Below are positions 32,304 through 44,300 of a stretch of DNA of 64,000 nucleotides, one piece after another; positions within the stretch are counted from its first letter, which is position 1; the number at the start of each line of letters is the position of its first letter. The position numbers and the translations under genes are program-made. The stretch is taken from positions 10,664,501 through 10,728,500 of the forward strand of contig OU015569.1 of NCBI GenBank assembly GCA_907165135.1, in the 5' to 3' direction. The notes under the pieces were generated by a model. The model was not told the DNA's origin, did not search any database, and saw nothing but the letters and a program-made list of their open reading frames with translations. This stretch comes from Oikopleura dioica. Its lineage: Eukaryota > Chordata > Appendicularia > Copelata > Oikopleuridae.

Positions 32304-34087
32304 ATGTCGGAGGAAGGAGCAGCAGAGAAGAAGTTGACTGTCGATAACGGACCGGAAGTCCTCGACCGAGTGCCAGAGCATTACTTGAAAAAGGTTATCT
32401 TCCTTCATTTTTCGACCGTGTAACTTTTATACAAAATAGTTCTGTGTTCTATTTTAAAAAGACTATTTATCAAGCTCGGAAGCCTCAAGCGGTTTCCTCG
32501 CTGGTCGCTTGCTAAAGACATCTTTTGTTTGCTCTTGAGTCGTTGAATACAAGGTTGCTACTGACAGAGATTCCCTTGCTTCATGTCGAACCGCCCCTTT
32601 TTTAACCACTGTTGTAGCGAAAACGATACAATGCAGTGCAGCGAAAGCAGAACGAGATCAACAGAACGACACGAACGAAACGGGCTGCGCCGACGATCGA
32701 ATTCAAACGGGCTGAACATTTCCTCCGTGCTTCCAAGCTCGGCAAGCGTGACGAGGTACGAGTCAAGCGGCAAATGATGAAGCTCGTCAGAAATATCGGA
32801 ACGAAAAGCAGTGGTTACAAGAAGGACGTCAAACTCGTCCTCGTCGTCAGAATCAGAACAGCAGATGGAATTGGGTGGGTCTGACTTTTTCAGTTGGATT
32901 TTAACTCTTTCGGTCTTTAGAAAGATGGCCATTCGAGCCATGCGAGAGCTCAGAGTTATGGAGAAGTATCATGCAGCATTTGTCAAGTAAGTTCTAGCGC
33001 TGGGAAATCTGAGGAGTGGATCATCCTCGACTTTTCCGTTTCTCAGTTAGAAAAATTAGATTTCCCATCGAAATTGACGAAGTTTTACAGAAAATCCCTT
33101 ATTCCATGCTAAAACGCTAGAATTGTTGCGAGAAACGTTCAGTGCTTTTTTGTCAAAAAACCAATTTGTTTGAAAATGTTCTATTTATAAAAAACTGTAT
33201 AATAAAACTGATTTTAGGTACACAGAGAAGACTCATCGTCTCTTGCGAGTTGCAGAGCCGTACATCACGTGGGGCGTTCCAGATGTCACGACAATTCGAG
33301 ACCTTTTAACGAAGCGAGGCTTCGCTAATGTGAACGTGAGTCATCGCGCGCGATGAGTAATATCAGCTGAACGACGCGCCACTCCGCGCGTTTTCAAATA
33401 AATTCACTACTTTTCCAACTTTCGCGATTTTCCCGACTCGGAATATATTTTTCAAAGAGAAAAATCAAAGTTAGAGACTTACTGGTTATCTGAGCAAGCC
33501 TACAATTATTCTGGCTAGAGAGATTTACGCCAAGAGCAAGAAATAAGAGAAACACTCGGAATTCTTGGGATTTTTTTAGAAAATTTAGACTTTCTCTAAT
33601 TTTTGTTTTATAGATTAATTTACTGGCTATAAAAAGAGCAGTCACGCGCATTTAAAATGAGAGTTCTGATTGTTCTTATTTAGAAAACGAACAAATTTAA
33701 CAGAAGCGCTGAAAATTAATATTTAAAAGCCGCGTGCGGCTTTTGTTGGAAAAAATCAACGCGAATGATTTTAATTGGCTGATATTCCCACGTGAGAGCG
33801 TTCTGATCAAAAATTTTACAGTAAATTAGGGAGAAAGAATGATCCTGAATTCCAACGCCGCCGTCGAAAACGCGCTCGGCCACATTGACATGTTGGCGAT
33901 CGAAGATTTGATTAAAGAGATCATCTCGGTCGGCGAGAACTTCGACACCGTCAACAAGTTCTTGGCCCCCTTTGCCTTGAGTGCACCCCCTGGCGGCGCC
34001 AAAAAGAGCCACATTGCCACGGCCAAGGGCGGCCAAAACGGCGACCGAGGGGAGGAAATCTGCGCTTTTGTCCGATCAATGGCCTAA
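32304..34087 (+). CDS. RPL7: 60S ribosomal protein L7 (uL30)
   Basis: Large-subunit ribosomal protein. Exon 1 is MSEEGAAEKKLTVDNGPEVL to HYLKK. Exon 2 (from about 32621) has the basic helices and KLVLVVRIRT. Exon 3 is KMAIRAMRELRVMEKYHAAF, exon 4 YTEKTHRLLRVAEPYITWGV to NVN, exon 5 GERMILNSNAAVENALGHID to the stop at 34087. Family landmarks are RVAEPYITWG, MLAIEDLIKEIISVG, FLAPFALSAPPGG and the short terminal helix. The intron before exon 5 (33335-33830, about 500 nt) is unusually long; its ends are GC-rich with weak inverted similarity, but I could not define an element. Pairs with RPL32, 119 bp downstream. Confidence 0.93.
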
Positions 34088-34185
34088 AGGCTATTTTTAG
34101 CTCTGTGAACTGACTGACTCTCTCTTGAACTTACTGAAGGATACATGAATGAAACGTGGAAATGTTTACTCTCAGGTTTTAACGG

Positions 34186-34199
34186 CTTCTTTCTTTTAG
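34186..34199 (+). promoter_or_regulatory. Candidate trans-splice acceptor before RPL32
   Basis: CTTCTTTCTTTTAG ends 7 nt before the RPL32 ATG, in a 119-bp spacer after RPL7. This is expected for a downstream operon gene. Confidence 0.5.
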
Positions 34200-34206
34200 A
34201 CCGAAA

Positions 34207-34837
34207 ATGGCTCAATCTGTCTCTACCGCCAAGATCGTGCGAAAGCGCAACAAGCGATTCATTCGACACCAGTCTGATCGGTAAGTCTTTACTTGCGAAG
34301 TTTTTACTAACCTAACCAGATTCTGGTCGGGAGAACCAGTCTGTAGAAGAGAGCATTCTGTTGCCTCTAGTACAGAAGGACCAGACTCATTGCACCTAAT
34401 TTTGCTGTAAATTCCAGGTTTAACTCATTTTTAGCTTCATGCGTGTCGATGCCTCCTGGAGAAAGCCAAGAGGTATTGACTCCCGAGTTCGACGACGATT
34501 CAAGGGACAGTACATCATGCCCTCGATCGGTTACGGAACCAAGGCCGCCGACCGACACCGATGCAAGGACCAGAAGAACTTCAAGCGATTCGTCGTCAAC
34601 AACGTCGCCGAGCTCGAGGTGCTCATGATGAACAACCGGGTCTTCTGCGCCGAAATCGCCGCCGCCGTCTCTGCCAAGAAGCGCAAGGTACGTTCGCCTG
34701 TCCATTAGGGCCCACCGTCGGTTAGGGCCTTAAAATCTTAATGACGCTCTTTTCAGGAAATCGTCGAGCGAGCCGCCCAGTTGGACATCCACGTCACCAA
34801 CAAGAACGCCCGCGTCAGATCCCAGGACAAGGAGTAA
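34207..34837 (+). CDS. RPL32: 60S ribosomal protein L32 (eL32)
   Basis: [20 protein letters not shown] then [57 protein letters not shown] and [18 protein letters not shown] are the family throughout, with stop TAA 34835-34837. Three exons, all GT-AG. An AATAAA follows about 20 bp after the stop. Confidence 0.97.
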
Positions 34838-35084
34838 ACTCCGTGACTCTTTGTACTGTAATAAATCCGCCGGCAAAAAAAATCATTTATGTTGTCATTT
34901 TTTATTCGAAGGAAAAATTTGCAGGAACATTTCAGCATGAAAGAGAAAAGCAAAATAGTGACGATAATCAAGGGAAAATGAGATTTTCGTTGTCGTTGTT
35001 CTCCTGAAATTTTGTCTTGTCGATCTTCTTTTTTGAACAAAATTCTCACTTTCAAGAATGCGCGGGAAAGCATAGAAAAGGAAA

Positions 35085-38000
35085 ATGGACGCTTTTGCTA
35101 CGTTCGGGGCTCTGAATGATTCCCAGAGCAACGGGCCCCAGAAGCAGCAATTCTTCGAAAATGAGCTCGCGCAGGTTGATAATTTGACTGGCAGTGGGTC
35201 CGTTCTCGAACCATCCCTCGATCCAGCGGCTTATGACGAAGGAGCTGTTGGCGGACAGACCCAAAAAGAACTCGACCAGGTGCGCGCGCTAAAATTGCAG
35301 AAAGACGCGATGGGAGCGCAGCATTCCGGCAAGATCGACGAAGCAGTCGCTCTTTACCACAAGTTGCTCGACACTGGCTTCGTTCGAGATTCAGAAGATG
35401 GCCATCCGGGGCACCGAATGAAATACATCGCGTTCAAAAACATTGCGAAAATTCTCCCGCCGGACAGGGCAGAAGAAAGCATCAAATTCTACCTGAAGGC
35501 GAGCGAAATTGACAGCTCAGAAACGCAGCTCTGGTGGAAGCTCGGAATGAAAGCGCTGGAAATTGGAAACGTTCTTTTAGCGCACAATTCTTTCGCAAAA
35601 GCCCTTACCTTATCCGACCGGCATTGGCCTAGTATCGACAAAATTTTATACACGGGGCTGATTTTAAACAACTTCCGGGACATAATCAGACGGGCTCTTG
35701 CTGCACTCCAACTTGACCGGAAATACGGCACCGCTCGTCTGGCGTTGCTAAAAATCCGCGACTTTTATCCGATAATGTTCGACGATCCTGAAGACTTAGA
35801 GACTGCGGAGTCGTTCGATCTGGAAAAATGCACCGAGCGAGATCAGAAAACATTCGACAAGCTTTATTCGAGATATGAAAAACGATGGATTGAGTACTGT
35901 AAATTCACCCCACTAGATACACCTCCAGAACTACTTGAAACTCCGAATTATAACATTCTTGATGTTAAATGCAACAAGTACTCGTTTTCGAGCATCGGGA
36001 AGAGTCTCATAAGAAGTTTGGAGAAATTCGATGAAAAGGATTTCGACAGGATTTCTGTTGCGCATTTAGCTGGAAAGAAAAGACCTTTCAAAGCGATTGA
36101 AAATGCTCAAATCTATCATATTGACACGAAAAAGAGAAAGAAAGACAAATCACTCAAGCTGCCGAAGAAAGACAGAAACAAGAAGGCGCTGGAAATAACT
36201 GAACACAGCTCTGCCTTCTCCCTCGTCATTCCATATTTACTGCCTCACGAATACCGTGTTGAGTTCAACGATTGCCTCGGATCATCCCTAAATGAATCGG
36301 CATTGGAGCCCGAGCTGATAATTTCGAATGCAAAAGTCGAATCAGAAAACGAGCGTCGCTTTATGGTCGTTTTGAGGGAGCAAGAACCGACGATGCTTCT
36401 CGAATTCTTGAGCTTCAAATCTTCGAATCGCCCTTTAAAGATATTTACTTTCATTCGCGATTTCTGTCTCCATCTGACTGGGTTGACATCGAATCAGTGG
36501 AGTAACTCATTGAAAAATAATTTCATCACGCTTTGGAAAGCGCTTGAATCGCGGCGCTTCGTGGAGATTGTCCTGTCGGACAATGTTCGTGCGGATATCA
36601 TGGAAATGAAGCCGACAAAGATTGTTAGATTACTTCAAGATTTCAAAGGATACCTTCTCTTTGCCGAATTGGAAGTGGACGCGGAAATGGTCAGGCGAGG
36701 CTTGCGCTTGGGGCCGGCATGTCTCTCACCAGGAAACGACGGGAAAGATTCGCTGGACGATCCAACGAGGTCGAAAAATCAAAGACTGGCTCGGTACATC
36801 CGGCAGATGTTCATGTATCCCTCGGAAATGTACAGTGGAAACTGCACCGAGGTGCGCCTCCGTCTGATGTGGCTCGATGCGAAAATGTGGGTGCTGAGAA
36901 ATGATGCGAAATTCATGCTCCAGCGGCTAATGGACATTCAAGTCTTTCTCGTGAAAAACGATCACTGGGAAGTCAATATTCCTAATATCAAGGAAGCCCC
37001 TGTCATTTCACTGGCAGAAACCGAGAAGCGAATTCAAACGATTCAACGAGCAGAGCAGCGTGAAGAAGTCGAGCGACTCTACCAAGATGGCAATTACAAA
37101 CAAGTCGCTGAACTGCTCTGGGTGACGTTGAGGCTAAAGCCGAGCACAGCGGAGATCCAGCCTTTTCCACAAGAACGCGCGAATCAGCTGTGCTTGTTAT
37201 TGAACTCGCTTTCCTTCATCGCGCAGAATGACGAGTTCGGCTGGAAAACCTGGGCTCAGGGCATCGAAAGAGCGTTTGCCGAAGTAGCAGCTCGGATCAG
37301 AGTGCGGCATTCCTTGCCAGACTGGGTGAATGCAGCCGGCCAGTTGTGCTTGAATTTTTTGGAGCTGGATACAGACGATTATTCCACTATCTTCGAAGGG
37401 ATGAGCAAAAGCGAAATGGGCCGTTTTCAGCGTTCTCTTGCTACATTTTCCGCCGCTCAAATGGAACTCGGGCCAGAACCGGCTGTCATTCGCCGCTCTT
37501 TAGTTCCAGTTTGGCTCATCGGCTACCACGCTCTAAAGTCCATAAACGAGCTAGAAAACGACGAGTCAGACAATCGGAAAATCTCTTCTGAATCAAGCGC
37601 TTCGGAAGAAAGCCAGAAAGAATTCGATGAGGCGACATTCGATATGAAACAACTGCGCTTTTATCCTGATCTGGAAATAGCCCCTTGTGTCCAGTTGTTG
37701 ATTACGGCGCATTCTGAGCTCGGGAGTTGCAACTGGTGCACAGACGGAAACGGAAGTCTTTTGAAGTTCATCATTCCAACTTTCAACGCGCTCCGGAAAA
37801 AATTAAAAGCCGATCCGGATGGGCTTGATTCGGCCAAACCAAAAATTGTGAATCTTCTGAACAACGAACTTCAACAAGCAATCTACTGCTTCGTCCAGTT
37901 CCCTGCAAAAAAACCAAAATCAATTACGGATCATCGGAGTACGAAGATCCCGCTCAGCTGGCAAAATGTCGTTTTAGTTTTCGACGTGTTGTTTCCCGAG

Positions 38001-40912
38001 GAATTGCCCCAGTTTGACTCGGTCAAGTCGAATTCCATTTCCAGCGAGTTAGCTTCTTTTATCAAGAAATGCATTCCACTGATTCCGGATTGCGAGTTTT
38101 CGAAAATGAGACTTGGTTATTCAAAAATAATAAGGGCGACTCACGAAGCGGCTTTGGACGATTCTTATGGCGATCTAAAGTCGTGGCTGGAAATGAAATC
38201 GGCAGATTCGCCGCTCGAGAATTTCTACTATCTACTTGCCGATTACTGTATGAAGAACAACTCGAGGGACGACGCGGTCAAGTACTATTTCATGGACATT
38301 GGCTTTAATCCTCAACGAATCGACTCCTGGGCGGCGGTGGCTCTTTGCAAAGCGGCGGAAATCGACGAAAAGATGCGATGTTTTGATTCCAAGGGGCAAT
38401 TCCTGCCGATGAAACTGATCCACTGTGCGATTTTCTGTTTTGAAAGAGCGCTGGAATTGGAGAGAAATGGCAAAATCCTAATTGAATTTGGCCAGATGCT
38501 TTACTGGCTCGCCGGATATGACTCCGAGCAATCTCACGCGTATTACCAGGTAAGAAAATGTAACAGAATTCAAGTCTTGACTCGTTTTTAAGAAATCGTA
38601 TGCATTATTTGAAGAAGCGCTGGCAGTTGCTCCAGAAGAAGCTTGGCTGACCCACTACATGCTCGGCAAATTGTCCGAAAAGCTGAGAAAAGACACGGAA
38701 TGCTTGGATCACTACCACAACGGGCTCGAGTGGATGCATGAATTTGCCAGTTATCCAGCTAAAATTCAGTCGAAACTGAATTCTGGTTCTTTCAATCATG
38801 AGACGTTGGAAGTCTTCTACAGAATAACAGCATTTATCACGAAGAGATACGAAGCTGGAGAAGACGTCTTCGAACTGCGCGGAGTTGTTTGGGGCCTCTT
38901 GCAGATGCCAGTTTTCACAAGGAATGGAGAAGAAAAAGTCGACCTGAAAAATGTCAAATTCGAGACTGCCGCTGATGTGATTCAGCAATGCATCCGCAAT
39001 TACGAGCTGATTCTCAAACGATATCCGCAGCATTATAAATCGTATTATCGGCTTGCCAAGTTGGCTTACCACGCTGATAATCCATCGCGTAAGTCTAGCA
39101 CACACATATTTTTCTTTAAAACGATTCTAGTCGCTAAGAAAATAATCCTCGTCGAAAAAAATTCCTCATCAGACAAGAAAGAACAGACAAAAGCCGGAAA
39201 ATTTATCTTCAACGATGTTGGCTCCCTCTTTGGCGAGCGCAATCGCCACAATTTCTTCGGAGGAATCTGGAGAACTCCCTGTGAAGATATTGAGAGGCCC
39301 GGAGCGTTTTCCAGGCATTTGGCGAAATGCTGCCGCTTGGTTGTATTGTGCGCCGAGAAAACTCATGATATTGTTTTGCTGGCTACTATTTTTAGGTACA
39401 CTCATTTGCTGTGGTGATACGGCCTAATTCTTCGGCTTGGAGGCCGAAGGATTGATGCGTGTAAGAACACTGATTCTTCGGCATAAACCGAAGAATGAGT
39501 GATAAAAGATGCACTGATTCTTCGGCTAAGATGAATTTATTCACAGATTCCTGTGCCCCTAACCACGGGGCTCCGCCCCTTAGGTCCTAAAATGCCGGGG
39601 TCTAGTCTATGGTTACTTAGGGTTACCTTCGGTAACCCTAACTAACCCTAGCCTATCCCCCTCGGGTGAATTAGTTCTGTCATTTTGCCCAGTGCCCCCT
39701 AACACTAACCTCAAATTATAGAAAGTACTTATTGCTAAAATGTGTTTTTTTTTTTCTAGAAAATGTTTTTTTTCATAAGGGATGACTCATAGGTTGAAAT
39801 CAAAGATTTATCAAAAGAATTTTATTAATGGATTCTAGAAAATTTGCCGAAGAATCACTCTCAATTTTATCATTAATACTTCGGTTCAAGGCAATTCTCA
39901 ATTGCCGAAGAATCAGTGTTATTGAAAGCATCAATTCTTCGGCCTTGCCGAAGAATCAGCCCATACCACGTTTGCTGTTTATGCATTTACCCAAGAAATT
40001 TTAATTGATCGATGCTATTAACAAGACAATTAAGTGCGCTGCAGAGAACGCCCGACGCGTCCAAACGATACTTGAAGGAAGTAGACCGGGAGCTCATTTA
40101 CAAGCCGATTATTTCGACGATTTTGAGCTGCCAGGAACTTATGATCAAGCAGCAACTGTCGCACATTCCTGCTCGGAAGCGCTTAGTTCAATTTCACCGA
40201 ATCACTGAAATTTTACAGAAGAAAATCATCGGCAGCGAGACTTTTTCAAAGGTTGGAATTTTAAAGTAAACTTCCTCGAAGTAAAATTCTCTCAGCTTCA
40301 AGAATTTATGAAGAAAGCCTTTGCGCTTGCTCAGCCCAGCCAAACTGAAAGTAGATCAGCCACTTTGGAAACAATCAACAAGTACGTCAAAGCAATCGTG
40401 GCGATGGAAAAGGCAATTGCCGAATCACCAGATGCATCTGATGATGTACAGGTAACGAGGAGGAAATATGAAGTGTTATTAAACGCTCCCTTTTAGGCCT
40501 ACTTGAAAAAGAAACACGGCGACCAAATACAGACCTCCATTTCAAAAGTGACACCACTCGTGCCTGCACCAGCACTGCCAAAACCAACCATACCTCCAAA
40601 AGTAGTTCTTATTCCTAATAACCAAATGTAAGAGCTGCTTTTTAGAACGAAACGAGCAGGCAAGTCGTTACTGTAATTCAACCATCAACAGTCATCGATC
40701 TCACCGGCAGTTCGTCTCCAAAATCATCGACCGCAGCGACGAGTGTAAAACAGACTTCAACTGCCGGCCCGATAAATCCGCCACTCGCAAATCCAACTCC
40801 ACACCTTTCCCCTTCCAGTATAGCCGCATTGTTTGCCGTCGACTACAGCAAACTTAACGATCAACAGAGGATCCTTTTCGAGAGTCTACGAAGACATCTG
40901 AGCAATTCTTGA
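35085..40912 (+). CDS. CABIN1: Calcineurin-binding protein CABIN1
   Basis: TPR-repeat scaffold of the HIRA-UBN1-CABIN1 histone H3.3 chaperone complex; also a calcineurin/MEF2 regulator in vertebrates. A single exon at 35085-38549 carries the N-terminal TPR array (KLQKDAMGAQHSGKIDEAVA, YIAFKNIAKILPPDRAEESI, IKFYLKASEIDSSETQLWWK). Later exons give EEAWLTHYMLGKLSEKL, GIWRTPCEDIERPGAFSRH and SALQRTPDASKRYLKEVDRE, all in family order. The intron 39396-40022 holds a foldback element. A 32-nt intron (40628-40659) then joins to a tail containing STVIDLTGSSSP, a SUMO-interaction-type motif, and ends LRRHLSNS at 40912. If that tiny intron is not used, the protein stops at 40631. Confidence 0.88.
39411..39970. 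mobile_element. Foldback element in CABIN1 intron, about 560 bp
   Basis: Ends GTGGTGATACGGCCTAATTC and the inverted counterpart ...GCCCATACCACG. The arms run about 100 bp and are studded with the word GATTCTTCGGC and its inverse GCCGAAGAATC, seven or more times. TTTGCT flanks both ends (39405-39410 and 39971-39976), the match extending to TTTGCTGT if the border is shifted by two bases. A central hairpin reads GGTTACC-TTC-GGTAACC. No coding frame. Confidence 0.75.
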
Positions 40913-41348
40913 AGGAAATACAAGAGAGCGTTTGCATCTTCCTTTTGGCGCAAAATTTTTACTGCCTTATAATAAAGTTCAAGTTTATTCAGCGAAAAAA
41001 TATGAACATTTTGTTGAAATAAGCTCAACAAACTGTCAGGGTCACAATCAGGCTTGCATAATGCAAGTTGCATTATTTCGTGGGCATGAAATACAGAACC
41101 CTATTTCACTCAATTAAATAGATTAGACTTTCTTGAGCATTTCAGGGTGCAGACGACATAGGCTAGGCCAGCCTGCTCTGCTAATTTTACTACTGATAAC
41201 CACAGTTGCATTTGAACAATTTGAAATCAAGGACAAGTGCTTAAAATATTAATAAAGTTTATTAGATAAAAAGTGATATGACGGGCTTGACAATCAGGCC
41301 TCAACAGAACAGTGATTGAAAATATATAAAAATCTGGGGCAGAAAAAC
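40913..41348. other. Convergent 3' ends, no gene seen
   Basis: Between the plus-strand CABIN1 and the minus-strand ZP gene. It holds AATAAA-type signals for both (plus at about 40972; minus, as TTTATT, at about 41257). Confidence 0.45.
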
Positions 41349-44300
41349 TCATTCCTCAAAGTCTTCATGTCGCGGTTTCTGAGCTTGAGGAGGCGTGAGA
41401 CATTTGATGACAAAGTCGGCGTCTGGCTGGAGCATCATGTCGGCGTTTTTGATGAAGTTGTTCTCGTTTGGGGCAACTTCGGGTGTTGGCTGGGTCACTC
41501 GGCGCAAGAATACCTTCTGGAGCGTGGCCCAAGGATTGATGACCGGGTAGAATCCTCGCCGAGAGTTGAAGCTAGGATCGGAGAAGAAATACATCAGAGT
41601 ACCAACCATTGATGTCAGGAACATGATAGCAGCGGTGATGGTGACTCCGACGTCCTTCGCGAGTTGCATTTCTGAATTTCGTTGAAAATATTTTATTGAA
41701 AAAAATCAATTACCTTTGACTCCGAGAACTCTATCACGTTCCTCTTGCGTCGCGAATATATCTAGAAGCATTCCAACGTTTGAAGAAGGCGCCTTGTTTT
41801 GTAGATCCTCGACGCTACGTTTTCGCCTGTTCTCACACGAATCGCATGATCCTGCTTCACAGGGTCGGACGCTGCATGCGTAAGTAACTTGTTGGTGCTT
41901 CTCGCCTTGCCGGAAAATAACTGACTGCCATTTGAAGATCTTCAGATCATCTTCCTGAAATTTTGAAATTGAGAGAGCTGTTATCAATTGACTTTGTTCT
42001 CACCTGTTTGATGTACTCGAACATGAAGGTTTCTTTCCAATCTTGATGACTTGGGCAAGCGCCGTCGAGCATCATGAAGACTTGATCGTCCGCGCCGATG
42101 ATTTCACAGCTCTCGATTTGGAATGGACTATCTCCAGTGATTCTAGCGTAGACGAACTCGCCGACAACCACTGTAGCTGTATTTGCCTCGGCATCCAGTA
42201 TAGTGCTGAAGTCTTCGCTCGTCGAAAGATCGAACTCGACGTTGACAGCGCCTTCTGCAAAGTCGGTGAAACGAGTTGCTTCGTAATTTGACATTGCGCG
42301 TGCGTCTTCTTCCAAATCGGCTTGCCAACTCTTGCAGTTCAACTCGGCAAACTCGCTGTGCGTTGAAACCGTTTCAAAGTAGTTTTGCTTGTCGACGAAG
42401 ATATGCGCGTAGAAAGACTGCAGTTTGTTGTTTTCGATGTTTAACTGCACGCCGCACTCTTGTAACTCTGCACGGCTAAATGTCATTGGCAAGTCGGTGT
42501 TAGGTTCATAGTCTTTGTAGCAGGAAGGGTTGTCAGCATTGATGCCGTTATTGCTGGGTGAACCGGCGATGAAGAACTTGATTGATCGTTGGAATCGAAT
42601 GTCGGGAAGGTCGAAGCCGATTTGGTGGATGAGCGTGTTCGAAATTCGCATTACTTCTACGTCGGCAGCTTCGGGATCGAAATGGCAAATTCCAGCGGGC
42701 GAACAGGGACAAGTGTTTGCGAGGACTTGACAGTTGAAGTCCGGACATCTTGTCTTTGTCGATGGAGAGAGACAGTTGTACTCGCTCGCCAGATAATTGC
42801 ATGGGTTACATTCATTGACCTCAGCAGATGAGCAAGTTGGCAGATCCGCGCAGCAGTCAAGTTTTTTTCCGTAGACCACGTTTCCAAGACGGTCTTTGCA
42901 CATCTTCAATCCAGAGCACAAGTTGGAGTCGATGTGGCTGGTCAAATCGCAACTAGAAAAAAAAGTTTAGAATCTTCTAGAACACGGGTTGAGGATGAGT
43001 TGTTTTTCCATTTTTTCATCACTTCACACTTTCAGCGAAGTGAGAAGGTCCGAAAGCGCGAAATTAAAGGTAAGTCAAGAAGGATTGTAACTAATTGATT
43101 AATTGGGTATTTTTAGTCATGGAACGGATCATATCTTCCGGCCAAAAAGACAAAAAATGGCTCCAAGAAGAAGAGTCGCGGAAAAAAACCGAAAAAATCG
43201 GTTTCTCTTCATCCTCTCCGAAATGGAACAGGATGAAGAAGAAAATAACCTGAATAAAATCAATTTTATATTAATCAGCAAAAAAGAAAAACTGACAACG
43301 TTATTGTTAGAATTTCTTTGTTGTCTTCCATTCTTTCTACCGCATTGCAAGATTAGCTTAGTACCTTTTTGTGTCGCTGTGACAGCAGCTCTTGCTATCC
43401 GGGCCAAGACATTGTTCTGGTTCGCATGGAGCATGTACTTCGCAGTATCCGGTTTTCGGGAAGGAGTTCGACTTCAGCCAGCAGATTTTCGTTGGTTTGA
43501 AGCCGTTTCCGTTCTCATCGACCATGCAGGGCTGTGGATCAGTAGAAGATTCTTCGACGCATTCGTAGAGGCTCAGATCACTGGGGCACTGACTGCACTC
43601 AGTTGTGTCCGTTGTTGTGCAGAGTTCAAGGTGAATAGGTGCGTGAAACTCCGTCGTCAGCGCTTTGCAACTTGATTTCATGTGCTTAGTCATCAAGCCT
43701 GCTGAGCATTGATGATCTGTGTTGCAGATTGGAGGGTTCTGATTCACGGACTCCATCAGAGAGAACTTCGTACAGCAATCGGCACATTCGACGTGTTTAA
43801 TACAATTGTCGTAGCACTGCTCTTTGTTCGACGTGTACTTGCAATTGGCATTACGGTTAGAATGGCACGAAGTACAGGATTCCAACTGCACTTCTGCATC
43901 AGGAGTGCAGTCGATTTCGATTCCAAGGTTCCAGTCGCATGTTGGTGGCGAATCTTGACAAGGCTTCGTCTCTGTAGTCTGAAAGTCAACAGGAAGCTTG
44001 CAGTCGAGAGCATAAAGAGCTTCCAGTGTTACGTCACGCGTCCTTTCTCGTAGACAAGTGCTCTTGTCACACTCGCTCCACTCCGACCACGGAATGTCGG
44101 TGCATGCCGGTTTACTACATCCATTTGGCGGGCATCCCTGCACAGCTGGAAAAGCCGTTCCTTGTCTGCATTGGTACGAGATAGTGTTACATTGATCATC
44201 AGCGCAACTGCCACATGAAGCCCAGTCATCAGGAACATAGTGAGAAATAACGACTCCACTTGTGGTAGCACAAACAGGATGGTTCGTGTAAGCAGTTCTG

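Noticed and set aside
33335-33830. Inverted-repeat element in the long RPL7 intron
   Set aside because: Only short scattered inverted words (ATATCAGC and GCTGATAT) and no clear ends or duplication.
43103-43675. 190-aa open frame on the plus strand
   Set aside because: Overlaps an intron and antisense codons of the ZP-protein gene; no domain, and A/T-rich Lys/Phe composition at the left part.
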